Positions 16,191-24,825 of a DNA stretch of 37,005 nucleotides are shown piece by piece. Location of the stretch: positions 1-37,005 of the forward strand of contig JAFGIJ010000090.1 in the NCBI GenBank assembly GCA_016929655.1, in the 5' to 3' direction. Positions within the stretch are counted from its first letter, which is position 1. Each line of letters begins with the position of its first letter. Source of the DNA: Clostridia bacterium. Its GTDB lineage: Bacteria; Bacillota; Clostridia; DUPQ01. The position numbers and the translations under genes are program-made. The notes beneath the pieces are model-generated. The model was not told the origin of the DNA and made no database searches. It saw nothing but the letters and a program-made list of their open reading frames with translations.

Positions 16191-18737
16191 TCAGTTTATT
16201 CTGATTCCAAAGATTTTTTTTGCATAGGAGCCAACAACGGCTATATCATTGAATACAGCCGGAGTTGATTCTATGTTTGCTCCAAGGCTGACTTCACTGA
16301 TTATGGTTCCATTAAGAGGGTCAATCAGCCGCATGGTACCACTGAAGTTACAATGAAGTATATATGTCTTGCCGGAATCTGTATCTTTAATGGCTGTTGG
16401 ACTTGACCAGCTGTAGTTAGGCAGCACCAACGCCCAAATTTCAAGACCGGTGTCTTTATCAAGAGCAGCTATCCGTCCACCCATCTTGGTACCTGTCTTG
16501 GCAACATTTATTATGATTCTGTCATTGATATCATTGGTACCGACTACAGGTGTAGCAAGGAAACCGCCGTTTATATAGGAATCATACCAGCAATCATATG
16601 ATGTTTCCCAAACCAGTTCCCCGGTGAGTGCATTGAATTTTCTAACATAACTTTCCATCACTATATCTTCAGCTTGTTCCAACTCTAGCTGTGCTGCTTT
16701 TCCCCGAAGGTCAAATTCACTGGAAACATATATATATACTTTATTTCCGTCTTCTTCCAGGACAATAGATGCATCAGTATCATCTCCGAGGTCTGCAAGC
16801 CATACGGGCTTCAGAGTGTTGAGGTCCAGACATTGTAAAAGTCCGCCGTTGTCTGCAAAGAAAATATAATTCTTATATATTGCCGGTGAGTTTTCAATTC
16901 CCAGTCTTCCGTTAATTGGATTCTTGTACCTGTATTTGATTGTCTCCGGATTAACTGAAATGGTTCCGTTTGTTTTATCGTACTGCGTATTGAGTTTCAT
17001 TATGTATATCAGACCATTTTCTGCGCATTCGATATAGATGTCTTCTTCAATGTACAGCAATCCAGAGGAATCAAATGCATACCAACCTCTGTAAGCCGAG
17101 GAATCATAACCCGGAATTTCATATATAAGACTTTGGTCTATGAGACTGAACATCCTGTATTTTGGAAGCCCATAGACTTCGCCGTTATAGTCTACTCCCT
17201 GACCTGTATAAAAAATGGGATACCCTCTGGGATCAACTGTAACGCTGCCTTTTGTAGGGAATCCAATCTCAATGGGAGGTCTGGTCCATTCCCCTGTCTC
17301 AAGTTCACAGAAGTAGATGAATCCATCCATTGCTGCATATATGACTTCCTTCAGGGAACTTCCCTTGAATTGAGGAAAAACATTCATCAATGCCACAGTT
17401 TCCTGAGGCCACTCTATAATGGATGGTTGTCCTGTCCATCCTGTACCGGGCCAGTTATCTATGACTCCTACATCAAATGACCAGATAATCCCAAGCTCAC
17501 CCTTATCGATATCAACTGTTCCGTATGCTCCGCCGTTCCTGTAATTGTTCCCCCTGAATGTAAGAACCCCTTTGGCATCCTGATAATCATCAGGGTCTCC
17601 GAAAGAAATCAATTCATTGAAATCATAACCATTGGGATTGACAGTATCATATTCAAATGAAAATGCTTCAGGCCTGGCTTCAGTTACAGGGTTCATGACA
17701 CTCTCATATTCTTCACCTTCCATGAACCTGTATATCATCAGTGAAGTCTGTGCCAGTACTTCAAATGCTTCCAGGTTTTCATTTGTCTGCTCGGACATCA
17801 ATGAAACTATATATGGATTATCGGCATAGACAATTCCTATATCATTATAGGCATTTTCATTTATATAATTTCCGATTTTATGAGCAACAGGAACTCCGGC
17901 AGGAAGATAGCGGTTTATTCTGTCATTGAAAACAGTATTTTCAAGATAATTCACCATGATTCCATAAAGCCCGGGATTCTCAATGTTCCTGTCATACAGT
18001 TCTTTTGCAAAGACAGCCATATCTGCAGGACAGGACCGATGCCGCAGACCATAATTTATTGTTGCTCCCAGATCCATCATATAGTCAAGTATATTGTCCC
18101 TGCCACAGAGTCTTATAATCATATTTATTGCACAATTATCACTGTATACAAGAGAATACTCAACAAGTTGTGCAACTGTATATTTATCACCATAATCTCC
18201 CTTAATGATCAGCCCGGTGCCATACTCAAGGTCCTGTTCAAGATATTCCATTTCGATATCAAAACTCAATGCACCCTCTGCTATCTTTTTAAAGAGATAC
18301 AGGTTGATTGGCAGTTTGGATGTACTCGCAGCGATATATTGGTCATATGAAGCAATATTCATTTGATTTCCTGTAGAAATATCCAAGAACGTCAAACCAT
18401 ATCTGCCATCAAATTGACTGAAGTATCGTTCTATATATTCCTCCAGGACATCAAGCTTTTCAATATCTTCTGCAGGATTGTAACCCGGCAAAGGAGTCGC
18501 TGATGGAGTGGGAGTTGGATTGGATGTTACAACAGGTGTTGGTACAGGAGTTGAGGTTTCATCAGGGACTTTCGTCGGTTCTGCAGTCCCTGTAGGCATT
18601 CCTGAAGGAGCCGGAGTTTTGCTGGCTTCTTCGATTATTTCCTCAAGTCCTTCAAATAATGAACATCCGGTCATGAAAACCAGTGTCGCAATTACCACAG
18701 CGATAAGTGAATTAATAATTTTTCTTTTGTGTGTCAT
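16191..18737 (-). CDS. lipoprotein with PBP/beta-lactamase-like domain fused to a PQQ-type beta-propeller
   Basis: This 848-residue protein begins with a lipoprotein signal (VFMTGC, lipobox Cys25). A Pro/Thr-rich linker (about 40-85) then leads to a serine-hydrolase domain (about 90-345). That domain has the class A motifs SxxK at S138-K141, SDN at 199-201 and K-I-G at 287-289 in place of KTG. The omega-loop segment reads INYGLRHRSCPADMA and has no ExxLN, so the deacylating Glu of true beta-lactamases appears absent. From about residue 385 the protein is a repeat-rich domain with motifs such as DNGGLLQCLDLNTLKPVW, LTGELVWET and DKDTGLEIWAL, typical of PQQ-like propeller blades. It is probably an extracytoplasmic cell-wall enzyme or sensor. 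Its ATG overlaps the yuiD stop by 4 nt, so it is translationally coupled to the operon. Confidence 0.83.
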   Translation of the reverse strand: MTHKRKIINSLIAVVIATLVFMTGCSLFEGLEEIIEEASKTPAPSGMPTGTAEPTKVPDETSTPVPTPVVTSNPTPTPSATPLPGYNPAEDIEKLDVLEEYIERYFSQFDGRYGLTFLDISTGNQMNIASYDQYIAASTSKLPINLYLFKKIAEGALSFDIEMEYLEQDLEYGTGLIIKGDYGDKYTVAQLVEYSLVYSDNCAINMIIRLCGRDNILDYMMDLGATINYGLRHRSCPADMAVFAKELYDRNIENPGLYGIMVNYLENTVFNDRINRYLPAGVPVAHKIGNYINENAYNDIGIVYADNPYIVSLMSEQTNENLEAFEVLAQTSLMIYRFMEGEEYESVMNPVTEARPEAFSFEYDTVNPNGYDFNELISFGDPDDYQDAKGVLTFRGNNYRNGGAYGTVDIDKGELGIIWSFDVGVIDNWPGTGWTGQPSIIEWPQETVALMNVFPQFKGSSLKEVIYAAMDGFIYFCELETGEWTRPPIEIGFPTKGSVTVDPRGYPIFYTGQGVDYNGEVYGLPKYRMFSLIDQSLIYEIPGYDSSAYRGWYAFDSSGLLYIEEDIYIECAENGLIYIMKLNTQYDKTNGTISVNPETIKYRYKNPINGRLGIENSPAIYKNYIFFADNGGLLQCLDLNTLKPVWLADLGDDTDASIVLEEDGNKVYIYVSSEFDLRGKAAQLELEQAEDIVMESYVRKFNALTGELVWETSYDCWYDSYINGGFLATPVVGTNDINDRIIINVAKTGTKMGGRIAALDKDTGLEIWALVLPNYSWSSPTAIKDTDSGKTYILHCNFSGTMRLIDPLNGTIISEVSLGANIESTPAVFNDIAVVGSYAKKIFGIRIN

Positions 18738-19192
18738 TTTACAACCACCATTAATAATACTGAAATTGCAAGTCCAAGCAATGCACCTGCTATTACTTCG
18801 ACGGGAGTATGCCCGATAAGTTCCTTTAAATCCTCTTCAAGATGAAACTCACCCTTTGCCCTATTGTGTTGAAACATTCTGTTGAGTACCTTTGCCTGCT
18901 TACCGGCCGCTCTTCTTACTCCGGCTGCATCATACATTACAATCAGTGAGAATGCCAGGGTTACACCAAAAAGTGCAGAGTTAAAACCCGTTCCTATCCC
19001 TATTACTGTTGATAAACTTACAACAAAGGCAGAATGTGAGCTTGGCATTCCACCTGAGCCGAAAAGACGGGTATAATCTATCTTCTTCCTGAGAATCAAA
19101 TCAATTAAAAATTTCAATGCCTGTGCCATAACCCAGGAAACGAAAGGTATAGTCAGATATTTATATTCGAAAAAGAATTCCTTGAAATCCAT
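18734..19192 (-). CDS. divergent PAP2-family membrane protein (YuiD/DUF212)
   Basis: This 152-residue protein matches the DUF212 'divergent PAP2' family, with the phosphatase-like signature GSGGMPSSHSAFVVSL and several hydrophobic helices (an N-terminal one, a central TGFNSALFGVTLAFSLIVMYDA and a C-terminal LIGLAISVLLMVVV-type segment). GHTPVEVIAGALLG near the end is the second conserved PAP2-like motif. The family may act on lipid phosphates such as polyprenyl phosphates, but the reaction is not established for most members. It follows ispA by one base, as in many Clostridia, where dxs often comes next. Here a PBP-propeller lipoprotein follows instead. Confidence 0.85.
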   Translation of the reverse strand: MDFKEFFFEYKYLTIPFVSWVMAQALKFLIDLILRKKIDYTRLFGSGGMPSSHSAFVVSLSTVIGIGTGFNSALFGVTLAFSLIVMYDAAGVRRAAGKQAKVLNRMFQHNRAKGEFHLEEDLKELIGHTPVEVIAGALLGLAISVLLMVVVK

Positions 19193-19193
19193 C

Positions 19194-20072
19194 TTATCCT
19201 TCCCTGTTTACGATAAATGTCATAAGTTCTCTTAGGAACCAGGCATCCTCTTTAATCTTATCCAGTTCCGTCAGTGCATTTACAGCATTTTCCTTCACCA
19301 GTTCAACAGCCCTTGCTTCACCAAGCAAAGAAACCATAGTGACTTTACTGTTTCTTTGATCACTGCCTGTCGGTTTACCTATTATATATTTATTACCATA
19401 AACATCAAGCAAATCATCTTTAACCTGGAATGCATATCCTGCACTTTCGGCGAAATTGTGGATATGTCTTTCATCAGCCTTGCTGCATCCACCAAGGACA
19501 GCTCCGGCTGCTGCCGAAGCAAGAAGAAGTGCTCCGGTTTTCATTGAATACATTCTTTGAAGTTCTTTTTCTGTTCGAACACCCGAAATATCAAGACTCT
19601 GACCGCCGATCATTCCCTCGGCACCGGCTGCTTTCATGATAATCAATGCAGCATTTAGACCCCTTATGTCATTTTCACTGATATTTTCAAGCATACATTC
19701 TGCTGCAGTATTCAGCAATGCATCCCCCGCAAGTATTGCAATTGCTTCACCAAATTTTTTATGGCTTGAGGCTCTGCCCCTCCGAAGGTCATCATCGTCC
19801 ATTGCCGGAAGGTCATCATGTATAAGTGAATATGTATGAATCATTTCAATTGCAGCAGCAAAAGGAAGTACTTTATCCAATGATTCCTTCGAAAAAATTG
19901 AAAATGTTCCCATCATAAGTGCCGGCCTAAGGTGTTTGCCACCGGAAAGGCTGTAATACATGGCTTCCTTGATTTTACCTTCAAGCTTTCTGCTGTCCAG
20001 ATAATCAACAATGAAACCTGTGCAGATTTTTGAATAATAATCCAGTTTTTCCCTGAAAATATCTCTACTCAC
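19194..20072 (-). CDS. ispA: farnesyl diphosphate synthase (polyprenyl synthetase)
   Basis: This 292-residue trans-prenyltransferase builds farnesyl diphosphate from IPP and DMAPP for undecaprenyl and other isoprenoids. The first Asp-rich motif is DDLPAMDDDD (86-95), preceded by EMIHTYSLIH and followed by LRRGRASSHKKFG. The second is DDLLD (219-223). GGKHLRPAL (44-52) is the IPP-binding motif. The start chosen is GTG 20072, giving normal family length and an 8-nt overlap with xseB. An ATG at 20090 is possible but has no ribosome binding site, and the open frame to 20207 only overlaps xseB. Conserved gene order with xseA/xseB supports the call. Confidence 0.93.
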   Translation of the reverse strand: MSRDIFREKLDYYSKICTGFIVDYLDSRKLEGKIKEAMYYSLSGGKHLRPALMMGTFSIFSKESLDKVLPFAAAIEMIHTYSLIHDDLPAMDDDDLRRGRASSHKKFGEAIAILAGDALLNTAAECMLENISENDIRGLNAALIIMKAAGAEGMIGGQSLDISGVRTEKELQRMYSMKTGALLLASAAAGAVLGGCSKADERHIHNFAESAGYAFQVKDDLLDVYGNKYIIGKPTGSDQRNSKVTMVSLLGEARAVELVKENAVNALTELDKIKEDAWFLRELMTFIVNREG

Positions 20073-20268
20073 TGCTTTTCGTATCCTCATTTGCAATTTC
20101 AATCTGCCTGCGGGCATTGTTAAGTCTGTCGTTAAGTTCCTTGATTGTTGAAACTCCTTCCTTATACATCTCAAGAGCCTTGTCAAGTTCAGTGTCACCG
20201 TTTTCAAGTTTGTTTACAAGGCTTTCAAGTTCTTTCATGAGTTCTTCAAATGATTTCTTTTGCATCAT
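20065..20268 (-). CDS. xseB: exodeoxyribonuclease VII small subunit
   Basis: This 67-residue helical protein is the small subunit of exonuclease VII, several copies of which bind each XseA subunit. SFEELMKELESLVNKLENGD and LDKALEMYKEGVSTIKELN are family signatures. The gene starts with two adjacent ATGs (20268 and 20265). GGAG lies 4 nt from the first and 7 nt from the second, so the second may be used. It overlaps xseA by 23 nt and ispA by 8 nt. Confidence 0.94.
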   Translation of the reverse strand: MMQKKSFEELMKELESLVNKLENGDTELDKALEMYKEGVSTIKELNDRLNNARRQIEIANEDTKSSE

Positions 20269-21466
20269 TCATCTCCTTACCTGCAACTTCACATAGTATC
20301 ATGCCATCATACAGCACTGCCGAAATATTATCCCCTTCGGAAACTGCTGCAATACTTGTAATTACATGCCCGTTTTCATCTTTCAAAACGGAATATCCCC
20401 TTACCAAAGTGGCAATGGGACTTAAAAGCTCTACCTTGGCGGCAATTGACCTTAAATCCGCCTCTTTTCTTTCCATTATTCTGGAGAATGAACCTTCCAT
20501 TCTCTCAGCAAACCTTTCTATGAACATCTCGGTTAAATTGAATATCTCTCCCGGTCTTTTCATGACGGGTCTGTCAGACAGTGCTCTGACTCTGGAACTG
20601 CAATAATCTATTATTACATTTATTGCATTTCTCAGACGCTGGTTTGACTCATTGATATTTGTTTTTAAAAAAGATAACTCCGGGACAACCAACTCTGCTG
20701 CAGCCGATGGTGTCGGTGCTCTTTTATCTGAAACAAAATCAGCTATAGTAAAATCAGTTTCATGTCCGACTGCTGAAATTACTGGAATTCCAGATTCAAA
20801 AATAGTTCGGGCAAGTAGTTCTTCGTTGAAAGGCCATAAATCCTCAATTGAACCACCACCTCTGGCAATTATTATGACATCAACCTCTCCCCTGTCATTG
20901 AAATACTTAATTCCTGCAGATATTTCTTTTTCTGCTCCTTTGCCCTGTACATGTGCCGGGTAAAGCTCAAGATTGAAAATTGGAAATCTTCGGTCCAATA
21001 CATTGATGATGTCTTGAATCACCGATCCGGTTTTTGAAGTTATAACTCCGATTTTATTCGGGATCAGAGGTATTGGTTTTTTGTTGCTTTCATCAAACAA
21101 CCCTTCTCCAGCAAGCTTTTTCTTCAGCTCTTCAAATTGCCTGTAAAGTTCACCTTCTCCACTTGCAATCATGCCTGATGCATAAAGTTGATATCTCCCG
21201 GTTCTTTCAAAGACAGAAACATAACCGGAAACAATGACCTCCATGCCATCTTCCGGTCTGAAATCGAGCAATGATGCCTTACCCTGGAACATTACACATG
21301 ACAATGAAGAAGAAGCATCCTTCAGTGTGAAGTAAAGATGCCCTGACTGATGATGTTTGAAGTTGGATATTTCTCCCTTGACAAGAATATTGGAAAGATA
21401 CTCATCATTTCCAAGCAGTATTTTTATATACGAGTTCAATCTTGATACAGATACTGCTTTGTTCAT
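20246..21466 (-). CDS. xseA: exodeoxyribonuclease VII large subunit
   Basis: This 406-residue catalytic subunit of exonuclease VII degrades single-stranded DNA into oligonucleotides. The N-terminal OB-fold reads SNILVKGEISNFKHHQSGHLYFTLKD. The catalytic core has IGVITSKTGSVIQDIINVL, IIARGGGSIEDLWPFNEE, ISAVGHETDFTIADFVSDKR and APTPSAAAELVVP, all strongly conserved. A coiled-coil-rich C-terminal region that binds XseB follows. Length is normal. It begins 10 nt after the nusB stop and continues into xseB with an overlap, as expected for co-produced subunits. Confidence 0.97.
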   Translation of the reverse strand: MNKAVSVSRLNSYIKILLGNDEYLSNILVKGEISNFKHHQSGHLYFTLKDASSSLSCVMFQGKASLLDFRPEDGMEVIVSGYVSVFERTGRYQLYASGMIASGEGELYRQFEELKKKLAGEGLFDESNKKPIPLIPNKIGVITSKTGSVIQDIINVLDRRFPIFNLELYPAHVQGKGAEKEISAGIKYFNDRGEVDVIIIARGGGSIEDLWPFNEELLARTIFESGIPVISAVGHETDFTIADFVSDKRAPTPSAAAELVVPELSFLKTNINESNQRLRNAINVIIDYCSSRVRALSDRPVMKRPGEIFNLTEMFIERFAERMEGSFSRIMERKEADLRSIAAKVELLSPIATLVRGYSVLKDENGHVITSIAAVSEGDNISAVLYDGMILCEVAGKEMNDAKEII

Positions 21467-21476
21467 TTTCCTCCAG

Positions 21477-21869
21477 TCAGTCTATATTAGCCAGAATACC
21501 GTTGATAAACTTTCCTGAAGAATCGCTCCCATAGGCTTTGGCCAATTCAACTGCCTCATTTATGGCAGCGCTTTTAGGCACATCATTTCTATACTTGATT
21601 TCATAATATCCTAATCTAAGAATGGCAAGATCAACCTTGGATATTCTATCCAGCTTCCAGGAGGAAGTCAGATATTTTCCAATCGTCTGATCAATCTCGT
21701 CAGTTATCATGTTGACACCTGAAACTAAATCTGTGATATAATCCGTCGAATCTTTGCTCAATTGATTTTCTTCAAAAAAGAAATCAAGCTGTTCCCGGAA
21801 ATCATCTTTATTAATATCAGTTTGATATATCAACTGAAAGGCTTTTTCCCTGTCTTTTTTTCTGCCCAT
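21477..21869 (-). CDS. nusB: transcription antitermination factor NusB
   Basis: This 130-residue all-helical protein joins NusE (ribosomal protein S10) on boxA RNA during rRNA antitermination. [20 protein letters not shown] at the N terminus and [39 protein letters not shown] and [12 protein letters not shown] in the second half are diagnostic. Length is standard. It starts 6 nt after the amaP stop with GAGGG upstream. Position between asp23/amaP and xseA is the usual clostridial arrangement. Confidence 0.96.
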   Translation of the reverse strand: MGRKKDREKAFQLIYQTDINKDDFREQLDFFFEENQLSKDSTDYITDLVSGVNMITDEIDQTIGKYLTSSWKLDRISKVDLAILRLGYYEIKYRNDVPKSAAINEAVELAKAYGSDSSGKFINGILANID

Positions 21870-21875
21870 TTGCCC

Positions 21876-22415
21876 TCACTGCTTCCTGTCTGCTTCAATT
21901 ATTCCATCTACAACAATACGTATATTCTCAATGTCTGTTCCTGTTGTCTCCATGATTTTACTGCGGATACTTTCCTGCAGACTTGCTGATATTGCAGGTA
22001 TTGATACAATGGGAGGAACTTTCACCCTTACTTCAATGGATGGTTTGCTGTCTGTATCAATTACAATTGTTCTTATGTCATACACATTATCAGCATTTTT
22101 AGCAACCAACTTTGCAAGGCTTTCCAGTGTCTGCGATGATATGCTTACGGTTCCGCCTGCATTGGAAATCTTAATGGCGGGTTTTGTACTGTCTTTTTTT
22201 TGAAATGTAAATAATATTGAAATCACCATCCCTAAAAAAGCGAGCGAAACAAGCAATACCGCCAGTCTGACGCCAGAAAACAATCCGGCATTTCTTATGG
22301 AGTTTCCAATATTATAAAGAAAATCACTGTCCAATGCGCTGTAAACTCCTGCAATAGAAACCAATCCAGCCAGAAGAACGCTGATAAATATCAAAACTTT
22401 TCTTAACTTAACCAT
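21876..22415 (-). CDS. amaP: alkaline shock response membrane anchor protein AmaP
   Basis: This 179-residue protein fits AmaP, the membrane anchor that recruits Asp23 to the cell envelope in staphylococci and relatives. Two transmembrane helices (KVLIFISVLLAGLVSIAGVY and VRLAVLLVSLAFLGMVISIL) are followed by a cytoplasmic Asp23-like domain (GTVSISSQTLESLAKLVAKN ... IEVRVKVPPIVSIPAISASL ... IENIRIVVDGI). It lies 18 nt after asp23, its expected partner. Confidence 0.87.
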   Translation of the reverse strand: MVKLRKVLIFISVLLAGLVSIAGVYSALDSDFLYNIGNSIRNAGLFSGVRLAVLLVSLAFLGMVISILFTFQKKDSTKPAIKISNAGGTVSISSQTLESLAKLVAKNADNVYDIRTIVIDTDSKPSIEVRVKVPPIVSIPAISASLQESIRSKIMETTGTDIENIRIVVDGIIEADRKQ

Positions 22416-22433
22416 TCTACACCACCAATCTTT

Positions 22434-22802
22434 TTATTCCCTGGGTATATTAACACTTTGGACATGAATGTTGGCTTCAGCAACCTTCATCCCTGTCATT
22501 CTTTCCACTGTTTTTTTAACGGTTTCCTGGATATTCCAGGCTACCTCAGGTATTCTGGCTCCAAATTCAGCAATTATATATATATTGATATATACTTTAT
22601 CACCCTTTGTTTCAACACGAATTCCCTTTGAAAGATTTCGTATACCAAGCACCTCTGCTATATCACCGGTTAATCCGCCGCTCATGGAAAACACACCATT
22701 GACTTCAACAGCTGCAAGGCCAGCAATTATAGCAATGACATCATCACTTATCTTTAATTGCCCATATGATTCTTCGTTTGCAATCAATTCGTTTCCCGAC
22801 AT
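22434..22802 (-). CDS. Asp23/Gls24-family envelope stress protein
   Basis: This 122-residue protein has the Asp23/Gls24 fold: GQLKISDDVIAIIAGLAAVEVNGVFSMSGG, then GIRVETKGDKVYINIYIIAEFG, and VAEANIHVQSVNIP at the end. Such proteins are abundant, associate with the inner face of the membrane through AmaP, and respond to envelope or alkaline stress in some species. It is the first gene of the operon, with GGAGG 4 nt from ATG and a near-consensus promoter 20-50 nt upstream. Confidence 0.92.
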   Translation of the reverse strand: MSGNELIANEESYGQLKISDDVIAIIAGLAAVEVNGVFSMSGGLTGDIAEVLGIRNLSKGIRVETKGDKVYINIYIIAEFGARIPEVAWNIQETVKKTVERMTGMKVAEANIHVQSVNIPRE

Positions 22803-22823
22803 TTGTCCTCCATTCCCATAAAG

Positions 22824-22853
22824 ATTATATCATTGCTTCCGTACTATGTTCAA
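22824..22853 (-). promoter_or_regulatory. promoter of the asp23-amaP-nusB-xse-ispA operon
   Basis: On the minus strand TTGAAC (22848-22853) and a perfect TATAAT (22824-22829) are 18 bp apart. The -10 ends 21 nt upstream of the asp23 start, giving a short leader. This matches a housekeeping sigma-A promoter and separates the operon from the DUF2156 gene upstream. Confidence 0.8.
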
Positions 22854-22873
22854 TCAAGCAAGTGAATCTCCTG

Positions 22874-23782
22874 TCAACTGTGTCCCTCTTCTTTTCTTGT
22901 AATGACATAATTACTGACCATGAATTCCGGATAATATGAATTCTTGGATTTTCTAAGGCCGGGCTTATCCATATCTTCCTGTCTGTTTAGATATTTTACA
23001 TCACTCCACTCATTGGCTGTATACACCTGGTTGAGTTTGGCATAAATACCCTCAAACTCAGTATCTGCTTTTTCAAAAATAACAACCGCCATATCTTCTG
23101 CAATCTTGCTTCCTATGGCAAATGCCTCAATGACTCCATTGATCCTGATGGCTCCACCTCTGTACTCTATGCCTCCGGCTCCTGACAGCAATTCCAACAC
23201 AGCAGCTTTCTCGTGTGATGACGGTTTATCCGGGCCACAATCCTGTTTTTCGCACCAAATTTCCATGACCCTCTCAATTTCGTCCATTTCAGAGACTCCT
23301 ATTTTTACATACTCAAATTTTCCTTCATAGTGCCTGTCAAATTTGCTGATATGATTTCTTTTTTTGGAGTACTTCTTACCACTTAAATTTGCCAGATTTT
23401 CCTGTAGATATACATACTCAGAAAATCCATGCATATTTTTATAATCATATTTCCCAGGTAATATCTCCTGCAGTTTTTTTACGTCATCTTCGCTTGCGCA
23501 GTAAATTCTTGGTGTTTTAGCAATATTGCTGCAGTATTCCTCAAGGTTACTCATTGCTTTTTCAAGATTTCCAGTTCCATATGGCATAAATGCCGTGTTG
23601 GCAAAATTACATTCAAACATGTAAAGAAAATCATCCTTTATATCAAATGTAAGTCCTGAAAAATCCCTCCATAGATACAGTGTCTGAAACTTTGCCAAAG
23701 ACATGTATTTATGAGTATAAGCTAGATATTCCTTGATTTCTTCTGCGTTTTCGCTGGTTAATTTCCTAGGGTTCAAAGTCAA
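22874..23782 (-). CDS. DUF2156 (phosphatidylglycerol lysyltransferase C-terminal-like) protein
   Basis: This 302-residue protein resembles the soluble DUF2156 family, two tandem GNAT-like folds related to the catalytic half of MprF lysyl-phosphatidylglycerol synthase. Visible features are the N-terminal YTHKYMSLAKFQTLYLWRDF, KKYSKKRNHISKF in the middle, and YAKLNQVYTANEW with YLNRQEDMDKPGLRKSK towards the end, the usual family block. There is no membrane domain, so an aminoacyl- or acyl-transferase acting on a soluble acceptor is possible but unproven. The start is TTG 23782, which overlaps the stop of the Gfo/Idh gene by 4 nt. It is the last gene of the cassette, followed by the independent asp23 promoter. 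Confidence 0.8.
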   Translation of the reverse strand: MTLNPRKLTSENAEEIKEYLAYTHKYMSLAKFQTLYLWRDFSGLTFDIKDDFLYMFECNFANTAFMPYGTGNLEKAMSNLEEYCSNIAKTPRIYCASEDDVKKLQEILPGKYDYKNMHGFSEYVYLQENLANLSGKKYSKKRNHISKFDRHYEGKFEYVKIGVSEMDEIERVMEIWCEKQDCGPDKPSSHEKAAVLELLSGAGGIEYRGGAIRINGVIEAFAIGSKIAEDMAVVIFEKADTEFEGIYAKLNQVYTANEWSDVKYLNRQEDMDKPGLRKSKNSYYPEFMVSNYVITRKEEGHS

Positions 23783-24825
23783 AACGTTATTTCCTTTCCT
23801 TCATCAGCTGACCTATAAGCTGCACCTATGAGTTTCATCATTTTCCTTGCATCATCAGCAGGAGAAATGTTGGTCTCCCGGCCTTCAATTACAGCTATGA
23901 AATGGTTGAATTCATTCAACGCCTTCTTCTTATAATTAGTATCAGGATATAAATTGACCAGTGTGTCATTTATTTCCGTAAATATTTCAAGCTTACTGTT
24001 ACTGTACCTTACTCCACCTTTTGTGCCGAACAGTTCATAGAAGAAATCCTCCTTTTCCGTGTTCAATGCAAATGAAATCTCAAAATTCAAAGAAGCACCT
24101 GAATTCAATCGCACAAATCCAACAGCAAGGTCTTCAACATCAAATATACCCTCAGAAGGAGTATCTGAAAACCCCATGTTCCTGGTTTTACAGTCCTGGA
24201 ACTTCCTGTAAGTGGCTGCAGATACGGATAATGGTTCAGGACTATCCATCATATACAAGGACAAATCAATCATGTGGACCCCAAGGTCAATCAATGGCCC
24301 CCCACCTGAAAGTGCCTTCTGTGTAAACCATCCTCCCTTCCCCGGAATACCCCTGCGTCTTCTCCATCCGCACCTTGCATGATATATTTCCCCAAGATTC
24401 CCATTGCTAATATAGTCCCGTATAAAGAAAGCCTCATTCGTAAACCTGTTGTTGAGTCCAACCATCAGTTTTCTATTATATTTAGCAGAAGCGTTTATCA
24501 TATCAACAGCCTCTGCTTCATTCATGGCAATGGGTTTTTCGCAATGAACATGGGCTCCGGCAGCCATGGCATCAATTGTCATCTGCCTGTGGTACTTATT
24601 AGGTGTACATACACTTACTATGTCAGGTTTTTCCTTGTCAAGCATTTCGAGATAGTCATTGTATATATTTATCTTCGGATACTTTTCCTTCATAGCAGCA
24701 AGAGCAGTGTCACTGATATCACTGACAGCCACGACCTCTACATTCTCCAGTTCGTTATATCCGGGAAGATGCTTCCACTTAGCTATCCCACCCGCTCCTA
24801 TGCATGCATATCTATATTGCCCCAT
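23779..24825 (-). CDS. Gfo/Idh/MocA-family oxidoreductase
   Basis: This 348-residue NAD(P)-dependent dehydrogenase of the Gfo/Idh/MocA family probably acts on a sugar, inositol or glycoside. The N-terminal Rossmann fold has GAGGIAKWKHLPGY (residues 9-22). The hallmark EKP is in HVHCEKPIAMNEAEA. The C-terminal substrate domain includes GWRRRRGIPGKGGWF and GGGPLIDLGVHMIDLSLYMM, where the conserved Asp and His are usual catalytic residues. The ATG overlaps the last base of the ThuA stop codon (TAATG), with GAGGTG as ribosome binding site. Together with ThuA this is a frequent pair in carbohydrate-linked clusters. Substrate not deducible. Confidence 0.88.
   Translation of the reverse strand: MGQYRYACIGAGGIAKWKHLPGYNELENVEVVAVSDISDTALAAMKEKYPKINIYNDYLEMLDKEKPDIVSVCTPNKYHRQMTIDAMAAGAHVHCEKPIAMNEAEAVDMINASAKYNRKLMVGLNNRFTNEAFFIRDYISNGNLGEIYHARCGWRRRRGIPGKGGWFTQKALSGGGPLIDLGVHMIDLSLYMMDSPEPLSVSAATYRKFQDCKTRNMGFSDTPSEGIFDVEDLAVGFVRLNSGASLNFEISFALNTEKEDFFYELFGTKGGVRYSNSKLEIFTEINDTLVNLYPDTNYKKKALNEFNHFIAVIEGRETNISPADDARKMMKLIGAAYRSADEGKEITF

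Noticed and set aside
17880-18350. 156-codon plus-strand open frame opposite the PBP-propeller gene
   Set aside because: The composition is biased and no motif is seen; the minus-strand frame there carries the SDN and KIG motifs.
16191-18737. Class A beta-lactamase conferring antibiotic resistance
   Set aside because: SxxK and SDN are present, but the omega-loop Glu motif appears absent, KTG is changed, and the protein is a large fusion in a housekeeping operon.
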